Of a stretch of DNA of 64,000 bases, positions 8,346-18,200 are shown piece by piece. Positions within the stretch are counted from its first letter, which is position 1. The number at the start of each line of letters is the position of its first letter. Under the pieces are notes generated by a model that worked only from the letters and a program-made list of their open reading frames with translations, had not been told where the DNA came from and searched no databases. Origin of the DNA: JBGTGT01 sp051439375 (GTDB lineage: Bacteria > Cyanobacteriota > Cyanobacteriia > Cyanobacteriales > Microcystaceae); the NCBI GenBank assembly GCA_051439375.1, contig JBFRWB010000195.1, positions 1 to 64,000 on the forward strand. Direction: 5' to 3'. Made by a program: the position numbers and the translations under genes.

Positions 8346-11075
8346 ATGACTCAGATTTCCCCTAAACCCAACGACAATTCATCATCTCCGTCTCTAGATA
8401 CTCCCAGTACGGATCATTCTCTCGATCAAAGCCAATTAGAGCAAAATCTAGTCGATGAGAGGAAAGAGGGGGATGAAGAGCAAAAAATTATTATTACGTC
8501 TCATACAACACCCCCACCGCCTCTGACTAAGAAACCCCTACCCAAAGTCGTGATTCCCCAACCGTCTCAACCTTCTACGACGACTCAACAAGGGGGACTC
8601 TCTCATTGGTGGCGCAACCTTGGCTTACAGTCTAAAGTCACCCTCACTGCAACGGCTTTAGGCATACTTCCCGCCCTAATTGTTGGGGGTTTATCACTGT
8701 ACTTTGTTACAGCATCTTTGAATAACTCAGAAGAAAGTCCGACAACTGAAACAACAGAGGTATCTCCTTCGCTTAAGGCTTTAAAAACCAGTTTTATCAT
8801 CGGAATTCCCATTGGTTTCGGTGTCACCGTCTTAACGGCGGCGTTAGTCGCTAACGGGTTAACTCGTCCTGTGCGCCGTATTAGCCAAGCTGCTAATAAA
8901 ATTGGTCAAGGGGACTTAGATGTTCAGTTACCGACTGGAGAAGACGAATTAGGTCTATTGGGTCAAAATATTAACCAAATGAGCGGTAAATTAAAAAATC
9001 TGCTCCAAGAACAAACCCTATCCGTTGAACAATCTCGCTTGTTAGCTGATATGGCGAATCGTTTAAATTTAGAAAAAGAAGATGTGGATAGTTTATTAGG
9101 AGATACTTTAAAACGAATTCGGAGCTTATTAAATACAGATAGAGTGGTAATGTATCGCTTTAACTCAGATAAAAGCGGTTATGTAGCAGAAGAAGCCCTT
9201 AACGATGGAATCAGTAGTGCATTGTCCGAAAAATTAAGCTCAAATTGCTTTTCTGCTGATTTATTGGCAGTTTATCAAGATGGAAAGGTAGAAGCCATCA
9301 ATGATATTTTAGAAAAACCCTTTGAACCTGAATATTTAGACCTAATGGAACGGTTACAGGTGAGAGGACAGATCATTGCACCTTTACTTAATGATGGTCA
9401 ACTATTCGGGTTATTAACTATTGATCATTGTCACACACCTTATGAATGGTCAGAAGCAGAAAGTAACTTTGCCCAGCAACTAGCTGAACAATTAAGTTTA
9501 ACCTTAGCCCGCATTAGTTTCCAAGAAAAACGCCGAGAAGACGCTAAAAGAGCGTCCTCATTAAAGGATATTACTCTCTCCATTGCAGGTGCTTTAAACG
9601 GTTCTGAAGTGTTTGATGTAGCAGTTGACAATGCACGACGGGCGTTAAATTGCGATCGCGTCATCGTCTATCAGTTTAACCCTGATTGGTCTGGAATCAT
9701 CATTGCTGAGTCGGTCACCGATGAATTTCCCAAAGCATTAGGGGCTAATATTGCAGATCCCTGTTTTGCCGATAAATATGTGGAAAAATACAAAAAAGGT
9801 CGGATTCAAGGCACACCAGACATTTATGAAGCCAATTTAAGTGCGTGTCACCTACAACAGCTAGAACCCTTTGGTGTACGGGCTAACCTAGTCACCCCTA
9901 TTATCGAAGAAGGGGAATTATTAGGCTTATTTATTGCCCATCAATGTAGCGGCCCCCGTCATTGGACACAAGGGGAAATGGACTTTATGGCGCAAGTCGC
10001 CACTCAGGTAGGATTAGCCTTAGAAAGAACGGACTTATTAGCCAAACAACAACAAGCAGAACAAGAACAACGGACAGCCCGTGAAAATCTGCAAAAACGA
10101 GCTTTAGAATTGTTAATGCAGGTTGATCCCGTTAGTCAAGGGGATTTAACCATTCGCGCCCAAGTGACTGAAGACGAAATTGGGACAATTGCTGACTCTT
10201 ACAATGCAACCATTGAAAGTTTACGGAAAATTGTGACCCAAGTACAAGGGGTGGCGGGACAATTGGCAGATACCGCAAGTAACAATGAAGTGGCGGTTAG
10301 TTCTCTAAGTGAAGAAGCGGTTCAACAAGCGAGTGATATTGCAGCAGCCTTAGATCGCTTGCAAATAATGACCAATGCCATTCGAGAAGTGGCACTAAAC
10401 GCAGAACAAGCTGAATCTGCCGTACAAATGGCAACCAATACGGTAGAAACCGGTGAAGATGCAATGAACCGTACTGTAGATGGCATCATGGCCATTCGGG
10501 AAACGGTGGCAGAAACGGCGAAAAAAGTGAAACGATTAGGGGAATCTTCGCAAAAGATTTCTAAAGTGGTTAACTTAATCGGAAGTTTTGCAGATCAGAC
10601 CAACTTACTTGCGTTGAATGCGTCAATTGAGGCAGCCCACGCAGGAGAAGAAGGACGGGGGTTTGCGGTGGTTGCGGATGAAGTGCGATCACTTGCTCGT
10701 CAGTCAGCCGAAGCAACGGCGGAAATTGAGGCGTTAGTTGCCAATATTCAAGCAGAAACCAACGATGTGGTCGCTGCAATGGAAGCAGGGACAGAACAGG
10801 TGGTTATGGGGACGAAATTGGTAGATGAAACCCGTAAGAGTCTCAATAAGATTACCGTCGCCAGTATTCAGATTAGCGAGTTAGTTGAAGCGATCGCTCA
10901 AACGGCGGTTCAACAAGCAGATACCAGTGAGAATGTCACCCAAACAATGGCACAAGTGGCGGCAATTTCCGATAAAACCTCATTGGAAGCTGCTCAAGTC
11001 TCGGATTCTTTCCGACAGTTGCTACAAGTCTCTCAAGCATTAACTGAAAGTGTCAGACAGTTTAAAGTCCAATAG
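8346..11075 (+). CDS. pixJ: cyanobacteriochrome chemoreceptor PixJ (phototaxis photoreceptor 1)
   Basis: 909-residue methyl-accepting receptor. Start ATG is supported by GAGG nine bases upstream. Order: proline-rich cytoplasmic tail (~1-95), two membrane segments (~98-124 and ~147-171) with only a short periplasmic loop, HAMP (~172-222), GAF1 (~240-400), GAF2 (~415-590), a second HAMP-like segment (~600-650) and the signalling domain with ASIEAAHAGEEGRGFAVVAD. GAF2 carries DPCF (Cys473) and ACHLQQLEPF (Cys501), 28 residues apart exactly as Cys494 and Cys522 of TePixJ, so it should bind a bilin and be a DXCF (blue/green-type) sensor. GAF1 lacks both cysteines. At the signalling tip, the usual EAARAGE reads EAAHAGE. 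Confidence 0.9.
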   Translation: MTQISPKPNDNSSSPSLDTPSTDHSLDQSQLEQNLVDERKEGDEEQKIIITSHTTPPPPLTKKPLPKVVIPQPSQPSTTTQQGGLSHWWRNLGLQSKVTLTATALGILPALIVGGLSLYFVTASLNNSEESPTTETTEVSPSLKALKTSFIIGIPIGFGVTVLTAALVANGLTRPVRRISQAANKIGQGDLDVQLPTGEDELGLLGQNINQMSGKLKNLLQEQTLSVEQSRLLADMANRLNLEKEDVDSLLGDTLKRIRSLLNTDRVVMYRFNSDKSGYVAEEALNDGISSALSEKLSSNCFSADLLAVYQDGKVEAINDILEKPFEPEYLDLMERLQVRGQIIAPLLNDGQLFGLLTIDHCHTPYEWSEAESNFAQQLAEQLSLTLARISFQEKRREDAKRASSLKDITLSIAGALNGSEVFDVAVDNARRALNCDRVIVYQFNPDWSGIIIAESVTDEFPKALGANIADPCFADKYVEKYKKGRIQGTPDIYEANLSACHLQQLEPFGVRANLVTPIIEEGELLGLFIAHQCSGPRHWTQGEMDFMAQVATQVGLALERTDLLAKQQQAEQEQRTARENLQKRALELLMQVDPVSQGDLTIRAQVTEDEIGTIADSYNATIESLRKIVTQVQGVAGQLADTASNNEVAVSSLSEEAVQQASDIAAALDRLQIMTNAIREVALNAEQAESAVQMATNTVETGEDAMNRTVDGIMAIRETVAETAKKVKRLGESSQKISKVVNLIGSFADQTNLLALNASIEAAHAGEEGRGFAVVADEVRSLARQSAEATAEIEALVANIQAETNDVVAAMEAGTEQVVMGTKLVDETRKSLNKITVASIQISELVEAIAQTAVQQADTSENVTQTMAQVAAISDKTSLEAAQVSDSFRQLLQVSQALTESVRQFKVQ

Positions 11076-11078
11076 TTA

Positions 11079-11166
11079 GGTATGAGGTGTCAGGTGTCAG
11101 TTACCAGTTACCCATCATTTTCTGTAACGCCTGAACACCTAAAAACGCCTGAACGCCTAAAAACTC
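11079..11166. repeat. heptamer-like repeats between pixJ and the heme lipoprotein gene
   Basis: GGTGTCA occurs twice in tandem (11086-11099), and CTGAACACCTAAAAACG-like units follow to 11166. The frame running through it towards the lipoprotein gene encodes only repeat-derived sequence, which is why I do not use the upstream ATG at 11082 as the start of that gene. Confidence 0.65.
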
Positions 11167-11186
11167 CTACAAATTCTAACAAAGCC

Positions 11187-11798
11187 ATGAAACCCTTTTC
11201 TTTTGTAAAATTACTCGGTCTTGCCCTTGTTACAGTTGCAACAATGGTTCTAATCATCTCTTGTAACAGTGTAACAACCGCCCCCAAAACCAGTATGGCG
11301 ATCGCTCCTGAAGCGATGACCGACTATATATATGATATTTTGAAAGCGGAACGCTCAGTTTATGGGTCAAAAGTCGTACAACGGTTAAAAGAAGAAGGGG
11401 TAGTGATGGCCTCAGAGAATTGGGAACTGGAGAAAGCCTTACCTTTACCGGCTCAAATGTTTCGTATGACGGCACAGGAAGCCTCAAAAAACAACAATTT
11501 TAATTATGGTTCGATTTCCCCTTGGAATCTCAACGAAGGAAACGCCCCTCGAACCGAATTTGAACAAACTGCTATGGACAAAGTTCTGGAAACAGAACAA
11601 CCCTATAAAGGGTATCAAACGATTAACGGGAAAAAATACTTTTCGGCTGTTTACCCCGATAAAGCCACCACCGAAGCTTGTGTTAGTTGCCATAATAGCC
11701 ACCCTGTGCATAAACAACGGTATCCCGACAAGGTATTCAAGGTTGGGGACGTAATGGGAGGGGTTTTGATTAATTTACCCCTAGAAAAAAGCAGTTAA
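11187..11798 (+). CDS. periplasmic heme-binding lipoprotein, DUF3365 (Tll0287-like)
   Basis: 203 residues from the ATG giving MKPFSFVKLLG. A lipoprotein signal peptide ends in LIISC, so the mature protein would be anchored outside the cytoplasmic membrane by its Cys. The body matches DUF3365/Tll0287-like domains, known as periplasmic sensor modules that can carry c-type heme; the CxxCH heme site is clear in ACVSCHNSHP. It sits between two cyanobacteriochrome receptors in the taxis operon. The inferred role is a periplasmic redox or ligand sensor feeding the system, perhaps through the large periplasmic domain of the next receptor. No electron-transfer partner is seen nearby. Confidence 0.82.
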   Translation: MKPFSFVKLLGLALVTVATMVLIISCNSVTTAPKTSMAIAPEAMTDYIYDILKAERSVYGSKVVQRLKEEGVVMASENWELEKALPLPAQMFRMTAQEASKNNNFNYGSISPWNLNEGNAPRTEFEQTAMDKVLETEQPYKGYQTINGKKYFSAVYPDKATTEACVSCHNSHPVHKQRYPDKVFKVGDVMGGVLINLPLEKSS

Positions 11799-11877
11799 TC
11801 GTTAATTGTTAACTGTTCTTTCTTGGCCCCACACTCCCCACACTCCTGAACGCCCAAAATAACCCCCTATAACGAAA

Positions 11878-14800
11878 ATGCAAAAGTCCTCTCCTCAATC
11901 TTCTCCTTCTTGGCTGTCTTCCTTCTCTATTCGAGATCGGATGCTTCTTATCCCCGGATCAATCGTCATTGCATCCCTTTTGGTCTTGTTCGCAGGAAGA
12001 CAAGTCCTTAATAAGAGTTTACAGGATCAGCTAAAAGAGCAAACCCGATCTCAACTGGCAGTTGCTAAGTTAAACTACGACCATGATAGTCAGGAAATTG
12101 CGAGAAGTTTGTATATCTTGGCAGAAAACCCTTTGGTTAGACAAAAAGTAAGAGATCACGCTTCAGGAAAACCCTTATCTGCTACAGATCAAGCCCAACT
12201 TCAACAAATGTTACGCAGTATGGGAAGATTGGATGAGGCAATTATTGTAGGAACAAATAAACTGGTTTTAAGTTCTAGAAAGGCTGTATCTAGTCGGGGT
12301 TCAACATTTGATCCCAATGGGTTAGTAAGTCGGGTATTGCAGTCAAAAAGCCGTGAATCTAGTAGTGAACCTTGGGAAAGTTCAGTAAATGGAGAAAAAA
12401 CACTTATTCGTTACACTGCAACTCCTATTAAAGCACCAAATAGTCAAACAGTGATCGGTGTCATTATTGGAGGCATCGTTGTAGATGATAAGGTCGTTAA
12501 GGAAACTTTAGACGCATTTGGCAATCAAGGCTATAGTGCGGTTTATCTACACAAATCTGACGGCAACTTCTCCCTGTTAACCTCCCAAACCATTGATCAA
12601 TCTCGCAAAGAACAGGAAAATCTAGAGCTTCAAGACGATTATTTACTCAAAAAAGCGGTACAGGCACAAGGAACAACCGTTTTTGACCGTCAACCCTTTG
12701 AAAATCGAACTTATACCTTTGCAGCCAAAACCATTGCTAACTATCAAGGTAAACCTGTGGGGGTTTTGGTATATGGTGATCCCGAGGTTGAGTTAGAAAA
12801 AATTAGTCAAAGTTTAAGATGGCCTCTCCTCAGTCTTTTAGGGTTGGGTTTGGGAGGTGTTGGCTTATCTGCCCTTATTGGCTATTCTATTACCTCTCCT
12901 GTACGACAATTACAGGGCATTATGGGACGGTTTGCCAAAGGAAATTATCAAGAACGGTCAACGATTCGCTCTCAAGATGAAATTGGTCAATTATCTGACT
13001 ATTTCAATAATATGGCTGATAATATCCTTAAAAATGAAGAAGAAATTCGTCAAGAAACAGAAATGTTTCGTTTCCTTGCCCAACTAACAACATCGAGTCA
13101 TCTTCAGTCGGAAACATTAGGAGAGATATGGTTAAAAGTAGCTAAAGAAGTAAAAGAGTTATTAAAGGTTGATCGAGTGGTTATTTATCAATTTTTGCCC
13201 AATGGTGGTGGAAAGGTTGCTTATGAGTCCGTGTCTTCTGTTTGGCCATCTGCTTTGAATAATAGCTTTGACATGGCGTGTATTCCTCAATCAGACTTAG
13301 AAAATTATCAAAATGGGCAAGAAAGCCAAATTAATGATGTAGCAACGGCTGATTTATCTTCTAGTCATCGTCAGTTATTAGAACGCTTACAAATACAAGC
13401 TGATCTCGTCATGCCCATTAAACGCCAAGGAGACTTATTTGGCTTATTTATTGTGCATCAATGTACCGCCCCTCGACAATGGCAAGAAACAGAGGTCAGT
13501 TTTTTGCGCCAAATGGTGAATCAGTTGGAGGTGACGTTAGATCGGCTAGAATTAAACGAACAAAGATCCTTAGATGCTAAATTATCCCTAGTTTTAAAAG
13601 ATATAACCCTAAAAATTGCGGCAACTTCTGGGGCTGAAGCCTTATTTGAAGCCGTATTAGAAAGAAGTCGTCAAGGGTTAAACTGCGATCGCACCATCAT
13701 TTATGCCTTTGACGAATCATGGCGTGGCACAATTGTCGCTGAGTCTCTCAATACTGCTTTTCCCTCTGCATTAGGGGCAAAAATTGCCGATCCCTGTTTT
13801 GCAGACAAATATGTTGAACAATATCGTCGAGGCCGAGTCAGCGCAACAGATGATATTGATAACGCAGGCCTAACGGACTGTCATCTCGATCAATTATCTC
13901 CCTTTAATGTTAAAGCGAATCTTGTCACCCCTATTAATATCGGTGGGGAACTCTTTGGCTTACTGATTGCTCATCATTGTCAGCAGCCCCATACTTGGCA
14001 ACAGCCCGAAATTGACTTTTTAACCCAAGTTGCCTTACAAATCGGTGTGGCATTAGAACGGGCGCAGTTATTAGAACAGAAAAGTATTGCCCAAGAAGAA
14101 CAGAGAAAAGCCAAAGAAGCCCTGCAAAAACGGGCATTAGACCTCATTATCGAAGTTGATCCAGTGAACCAAGGTGATTTAACCGTTCACTGTTCCGAAC
14201 AAGACGATGAAATTGGCACGATCGCCCGATCTTATAACACCGTTGTTGAAAATTTACGCCATTTAGTCCATCAAATGCAAACCACCAGTGGCCAACTCTT
14301 AGTCACCACTGAACAAAATGGGGAAGTTGTACAAACCCTCTCTGTGGATGCAATGCGACAGCTAGAAGATATTTCGAGATCGCTGAATGCTCTTAATAGT
14401 TTACGATCAGCCATTGAAACCATTGCCCAAAATGCTCAAGCAGCCTTGCATGTAACAGAAGAAGCCCGTGATGCAATTACCATGGGTGAACAGGAAATGG
14501 AAGCAACCATGGCCGAAATGCACCACATTCGGGAAACGGTGACTGACACCATGACAAAAATTGAACACTTAGACGAATCATCCCAGAAAATCTCTAAAGT
14601 CGTCAATTTAATTAGCCGTTTTGCTGCACAAACCCATTTGCTTGCGCTGAAAGCGTCTATCGAAGCAGCACGAGCCGGAGAAGGGGGACGAGGCTTTGCT
14701 GTAATTGCCGATGAAGTGCGATCGCTGGCTTCCCAGTCTGCTGAAGCAACCGCAGAGATTGAAACTTTAGTGGCGAGTATTCAAGCAGAAACCAAAGAAG

Positions 14801-15105
14801 TCGCAGCAACCATGGAAAGTGGCACACAACAGGTCTGGAAAGGTAGTAAACAGGTGGAAACCTCCCGTCATCGGATGCAGAATTTAGTAGATGCCAGTTC
14901 TCGTATTCAAGACTTAGTTGCGGGCATTACACAGGCTACCAACGAACAATCGCAAGATAGCCAAGCGGTAACGGGCATGATGGGAGAAGTAACCGAAATT
15001 GCCCAAAATACAGCCGAGTTAGCCACCTCAGTCGCTGAATCCTTCAATGAATTGCTTATTATTGCTAACCAACTCCAAGACAGTGTGGGACAATTCAAAG
15101 TCTAA
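11878..15105 (+). CDS. cyanobacteriochrome chemoreceptor 2 with large periplasmic domain
   Basis: 1075-residue methyl-accepting receptor. First membrane segment ~22-44, a periplasmic region of about 265 residues (likely double-Cache fold), second segment ~318-341, HAMP to ~395, GAF1 (~415-560), GAF2 (~590-735), HAMP-like segment and signalling domain. GAF2 has DPCF (Cys640) and DCHLDQLSPF (Cys668), again 28 apart, so a second DXCF-type bilin photoreceptor is predicted. GAF1 has SSHRQLLERL, with Ser at the chromophore Cys position. At the signalling tip QTNLLALNA is changed to QTHLLALKA. Synechocystis PixJ2, in the same operon position, has no such photosensory GAF as far as I recall. Confidence 0.88.
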   Translation: MQKSSPQSSPSWLSSFSIRDRMLLIPGSIVIASLLVLFAGRQVLNKSLQDQLKEQTRSQLAVAKLNYDHDSQEIARSLYILAENPLVRQKVRDHASGKPLSATDQAQLQQMLRSMGRLDEAIIVGTNKLVLSSRKAVSSRGSTFDPNGLVSRVLQSKSRESSSEPWESSVNGEKTLIRYTATPIKAPNSQTVIGVIIGGIVVDDKVVKETLDAFGNQGYSAVYLHKSDGNFSLLTSQTIDQSRKEQENLELQDDYLLKKAVQAQGTTVFDRQPFENRTYTFAAKTIANYQGKPVGVLVYGDPEVELEKISQSLRWPLLSLLGLGLGGVGLSALIGYSITSPVRQLQGIMGRFAKGNYQERSTIRSQDEIGQLSDYFNNMADNILKNEEEIRQETEMFRFLAQLTTSSHLQSETLGEIWLKVAKEVKELLKVDRVVIYQFLPNGGGKVAYESVSSVWPSALNNSFDMACIPQSDLENYQNGQESQINDVATADLSSSHRQLLERLQIQADLVMPIKRQGDLFGLFIVHQCTAPRQWQETEVSFLRQMVNQLEVTLDRLELNEQRSLDAKLSLVLKDITLKIAATSGAEALFEAVLERSRQGLNCDRTIIYAFDESWRGTIVAESLNTAFPSALGAKIADPCFADKYVEQYRRGRVSATDDIDNAGLTDCHLDQLSPFNVKANLVTPINIGGELFGLLIAHHCQQPHTWQQPEIDFLTQVALQIGVALERAQLLEQKSIAQEEQRKAKEALQKRALDLIIEVDPVNQGDLTVHCSEQDDEIGTIARSYNTVVENLRHLVHQMQTTSGQLLVTTEQNGEVVQTLSVDAMRQLEDISRSLNALNSLRSAIETIAQNAQAALHVTEEARDAITMGEQEMEATMAEMHHIRETVTDTMTKIEHLDESSQKISKVVNLISRFAAQTHLLALKASIEAARAGEGGRGFAVIADEVRSLASQSAEATAEIETLVASIQAETKEVAATMESGTQQVWKGSKQVETSRHRMQNLVDASSRIQDLVAGITQATNEQSQDSQAVTGMMGEVTEIAQNTAELATSVAESFNELLIIANQLQDSVGQFKV

Positions 15106-15113
15106 TTCAGAGG

Positions 15114-15281
15114 TGTCGGGTATGAGGTGTCAGGTGTCAGATATGAGGTGTCAGGTGTCAGGGATCAGGTAATAAGTAAGGTTTCAAACCTAAAACCTAG
15201 AACCTAAGACCTAAAACCTAGAACCTAGAACCTAAAACCTAAAACCTAAAACCTAAAACCCTAATTCATAATTCATAATTC
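15114..15281. repeat. dense heptamer repeat block before the CheA gene
   Basis: Two tandem copies of a TATGAGGTGTCAGGTGTCAG unit (about 15120-15161) are followed by ten CCTARRA heptamers (CCTAAAA, CCTAGAA, CCTAAGA; 15189-15258) and then AATTCAT-type units up to the pixL start codon. The block fills the whole gap between the second receptor and pixL. Length variation here would change spacing upstream of pixL without touching coding sequence. Confidence 0.85.
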
Positions 15282-15286
15282 AGACA

Positions 15287-18200
15287 ATGTTAAACCCTGA
15301 CATCCGCGATCAAGCCTATCAATTCTTCATTGAAGAAGCCCCGGAATTACTGCAAATGATAGAATCGGGACTCCTCACCCTCAAGGAAGAACGGAATACA
15401 CAAACTGTTCACGAAATTATGCGAGCCGCACACTCCATTAAAGGAGGCGCAGCCAGTGTGGAATTGGATCATATTAAAACACTGGCACATCGCTTAGAGG
15501 ACATTTTTAAGGCATTATACGACGATTCCGTGGTCATTGATACGGAACTCGAAACCTTGCTACTACAGGGCTACGATTGCCTGAGAAACCCCTTAGAAGA
15601 ACAAATGGCGACAGGGGAACATGACGGAGAAGCGGCGATCGCAAACGCTGAACAGGTTTGGCAAAAAATTGAGGCACAGTTAGGGGACAGTTTAGCCAAT
15701 ACAGAGCAGTATATTCCGTCTTCGGCGGATTTAGGGGTAGATATTGTTTCTTCCTTATTTGAGGTGGATGTTACTCAAGGAATCGAGCAATTAGCCAAGA
15801 TTGCAGAACATCCTAATGACTATGACATTATGAGTGAATTACAGACTCAGATGGAGGTCTTTGGGGGATTTGCAGAAATGTTAGGATTACCGGGGTTTGG
15901 GGAGATTACCGAAGCAACATTGAAAGCTTTGGAGTTAAACCCTGATCAAGACCATTATATTCTACAATTAGCCTTAGTTGACCTCATTGAAGCTAGAGAG
16001 CAGGTGTTAGAAAAAGGCGATCGCACGTCTGGGGGAAGTCCATCTGCGGCGTTATTAGGGTTTACTACTCAAGAAGAAAAAACCGTTGAAAATAATAATG
16101 GTTCAGCATCTGAGTGGGATGATGGGAATGTTTTAGGCTTTGATAATTTATTTGAAGCGACACCCGAACAGGAGTTATCGGAAGAGTCAGGATGGACGGA
16201 AATTGATACCTTAACCGCACCCCATTTAGGCGGCAATTTTAATCTCTTTTCAGAAGAAGCAGCAAAAGCAGAAGAATTTCCTGCTTTAGATGATGTATTT
16301 GGTGAACAACTGGACTTTGATACAATTGATAATCAAGCAGCAGAGACAATCGCAGAAAATTCTGAGTTAGAGGATATTTTTGCCTCAGAACCGCCTCCTT
16401 TAGAAAATGTCTTTGCTCCGAATGTAGAAGTCCAAGAACCATCTGAAATGATGGATTTAGAGGGTCAATCACCCGAATTAGAAGCTGTTTTTAACATTGA
16501 GTTAGGAACTGAAAATGAAGTTATTCATTCAGATGTTACAGAAGAACATCCCGAATTAGAAGACGTTTTTAATATTGAGTTAGGAACTGAAAATGAAGTT
16601 ATTCATTCAGACGTTACAGAAGAACATCCCGAATTAGAAGATGTTTTTAATATTGAGTTAGGGACTGAAAATGAAGTTATTCATTCAGAAAATCAACCAT
16701 TAGAAGAAGGTTTGAGTCCAGAAAACCTTGCAGACATTTCCCTAGAAGAATCTGATGCAATTACTGAAGAAACACTACAAGACTTATCCGATCCAGATTT
16801 AGAAAATGTCTTTGGTATTGTCTCGGAGCAGGTAGATGAACATCTCTTTGACATTGAAGGTGAAAATAAGGTATCTTCAGAACCAATTAATCCTTCTCTT
16901 GAAGCTGTATTTGGGGTAGATGACTCTCTTACTGAGGAAACCCTTGAACCAGAAATTAAATCTGAGGAAATACCTGAATTTGATATTGATCCTTCTCGTT
17001 TGATTGATACAGAAGCGAAAACCATAGAAGATATTTTTGCAGTATCTAACTTAGAAGATAACGAAAATTTATTCACGATTCCAGCAGAAACCCAAGAGAC
17101 TAATGAATCTATTATGGATGAATCAGTCTCTCAAGATGATGATATAGATCGCTCAATTGATCCTGAAGTTTCTACTTTAGAAAGTCTCTTTGAAGCAGGT
17201 GAATCCCAAGAGAATGACAACTTATTCACTATTTCCGAAGAAACCTCAGAGAAGAAAGATGAGCTAGTTACTCAAGAGAAAGAAAACACTTCTAATCCCT
17301 CATCTCGTTTCAAAAAATCTGATGTTCCTACCTTAGAAGACATCTTTGAAGTAGCTGGATCTGAAGATGATAAAGATGTCTTCACTATTCCAGCAGAAAC
17401 CCAAGAAACCGAACTCATTGCATCTGATACCCCTTCTCTTGATGATGTATTTGGCTCAGTTGTTGATTCTGCTTTACCTATTGAAGAAAAACAACCAAAC
17501 GTCAAAGAGAATAAGAAAGATACCTCAGAACAAATAGATAATGCCATCGCAGAAGTCGAAAATCTCTTTGATAGTCTTCCTCCCCTAGAAGAAATTGAGT
17601 CATCTCCTATCATTAACGCTGAACCACAAAAACGGAAAGCAGTTAAACCCCAACCTCAATTTAAACCTCGTTCTTCTTCTACATCTCGTCCTAAAACCCA
17701 AAGTAAAAGTAATAAAAAACAAAAAGCAGCCCCAACGCCTTCCACTTCTAATTTATCCATAAAAGTTGATTTTGAACGACTAGAACGGATGAATAACTTG
17801 GTCGGAGAATTAATGATTAACCGTAATAGTTTATCACTGCAAAATGACCAAATGCAAGGATCAGTGAAATCCTTATTGAATCGTTTTGTTACCTTCCAAG
17901 CAATGATTGGTCAATTGCAAGAATTATCCGATCAAATGTTAATTGCACCCGAAAAACTCGATTCTCAACGAGTTAACCCCAATCAAATCCAAGATATATC
18001 CCGTGGGTTAGGAAATTTTGATTCCCTAGAAATGGATACTTATAGTACTCTTTACTCCTTGCTAGGGATGTTATTAGAAGAAATGATTCAATTAGAAGAA
18101 TCGGTGGATGATGTCGTCTTATTTGCACGGACTTCTAACCAAACCCTAGAACAACAACGTCAAATGCTCACCAATCTCAGGGATGAGTTGATGTGGGCGA

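Noticed and set aside
8346..11075. Assignment of receptor 1 to a red/green cyanobacteriochrome
   Set aside because: The DPCF motif with 28-residue spacing to the CH cysteine points to the DXCF (blue/green-type) group.
11082..11186. N-terminal extension of the DUF3365 lipoprotein
   Set aside because: These 35 codons are made of repeat sequence and would bury the signal peptide; the ATG at 11187 gives a proper lipoprotein start.
15187..15260. CRISPR array candidate upstream of pixL
   Set aside because: The repeat unit is seven bases with no spacers; it is a heptamer tandem repeat.
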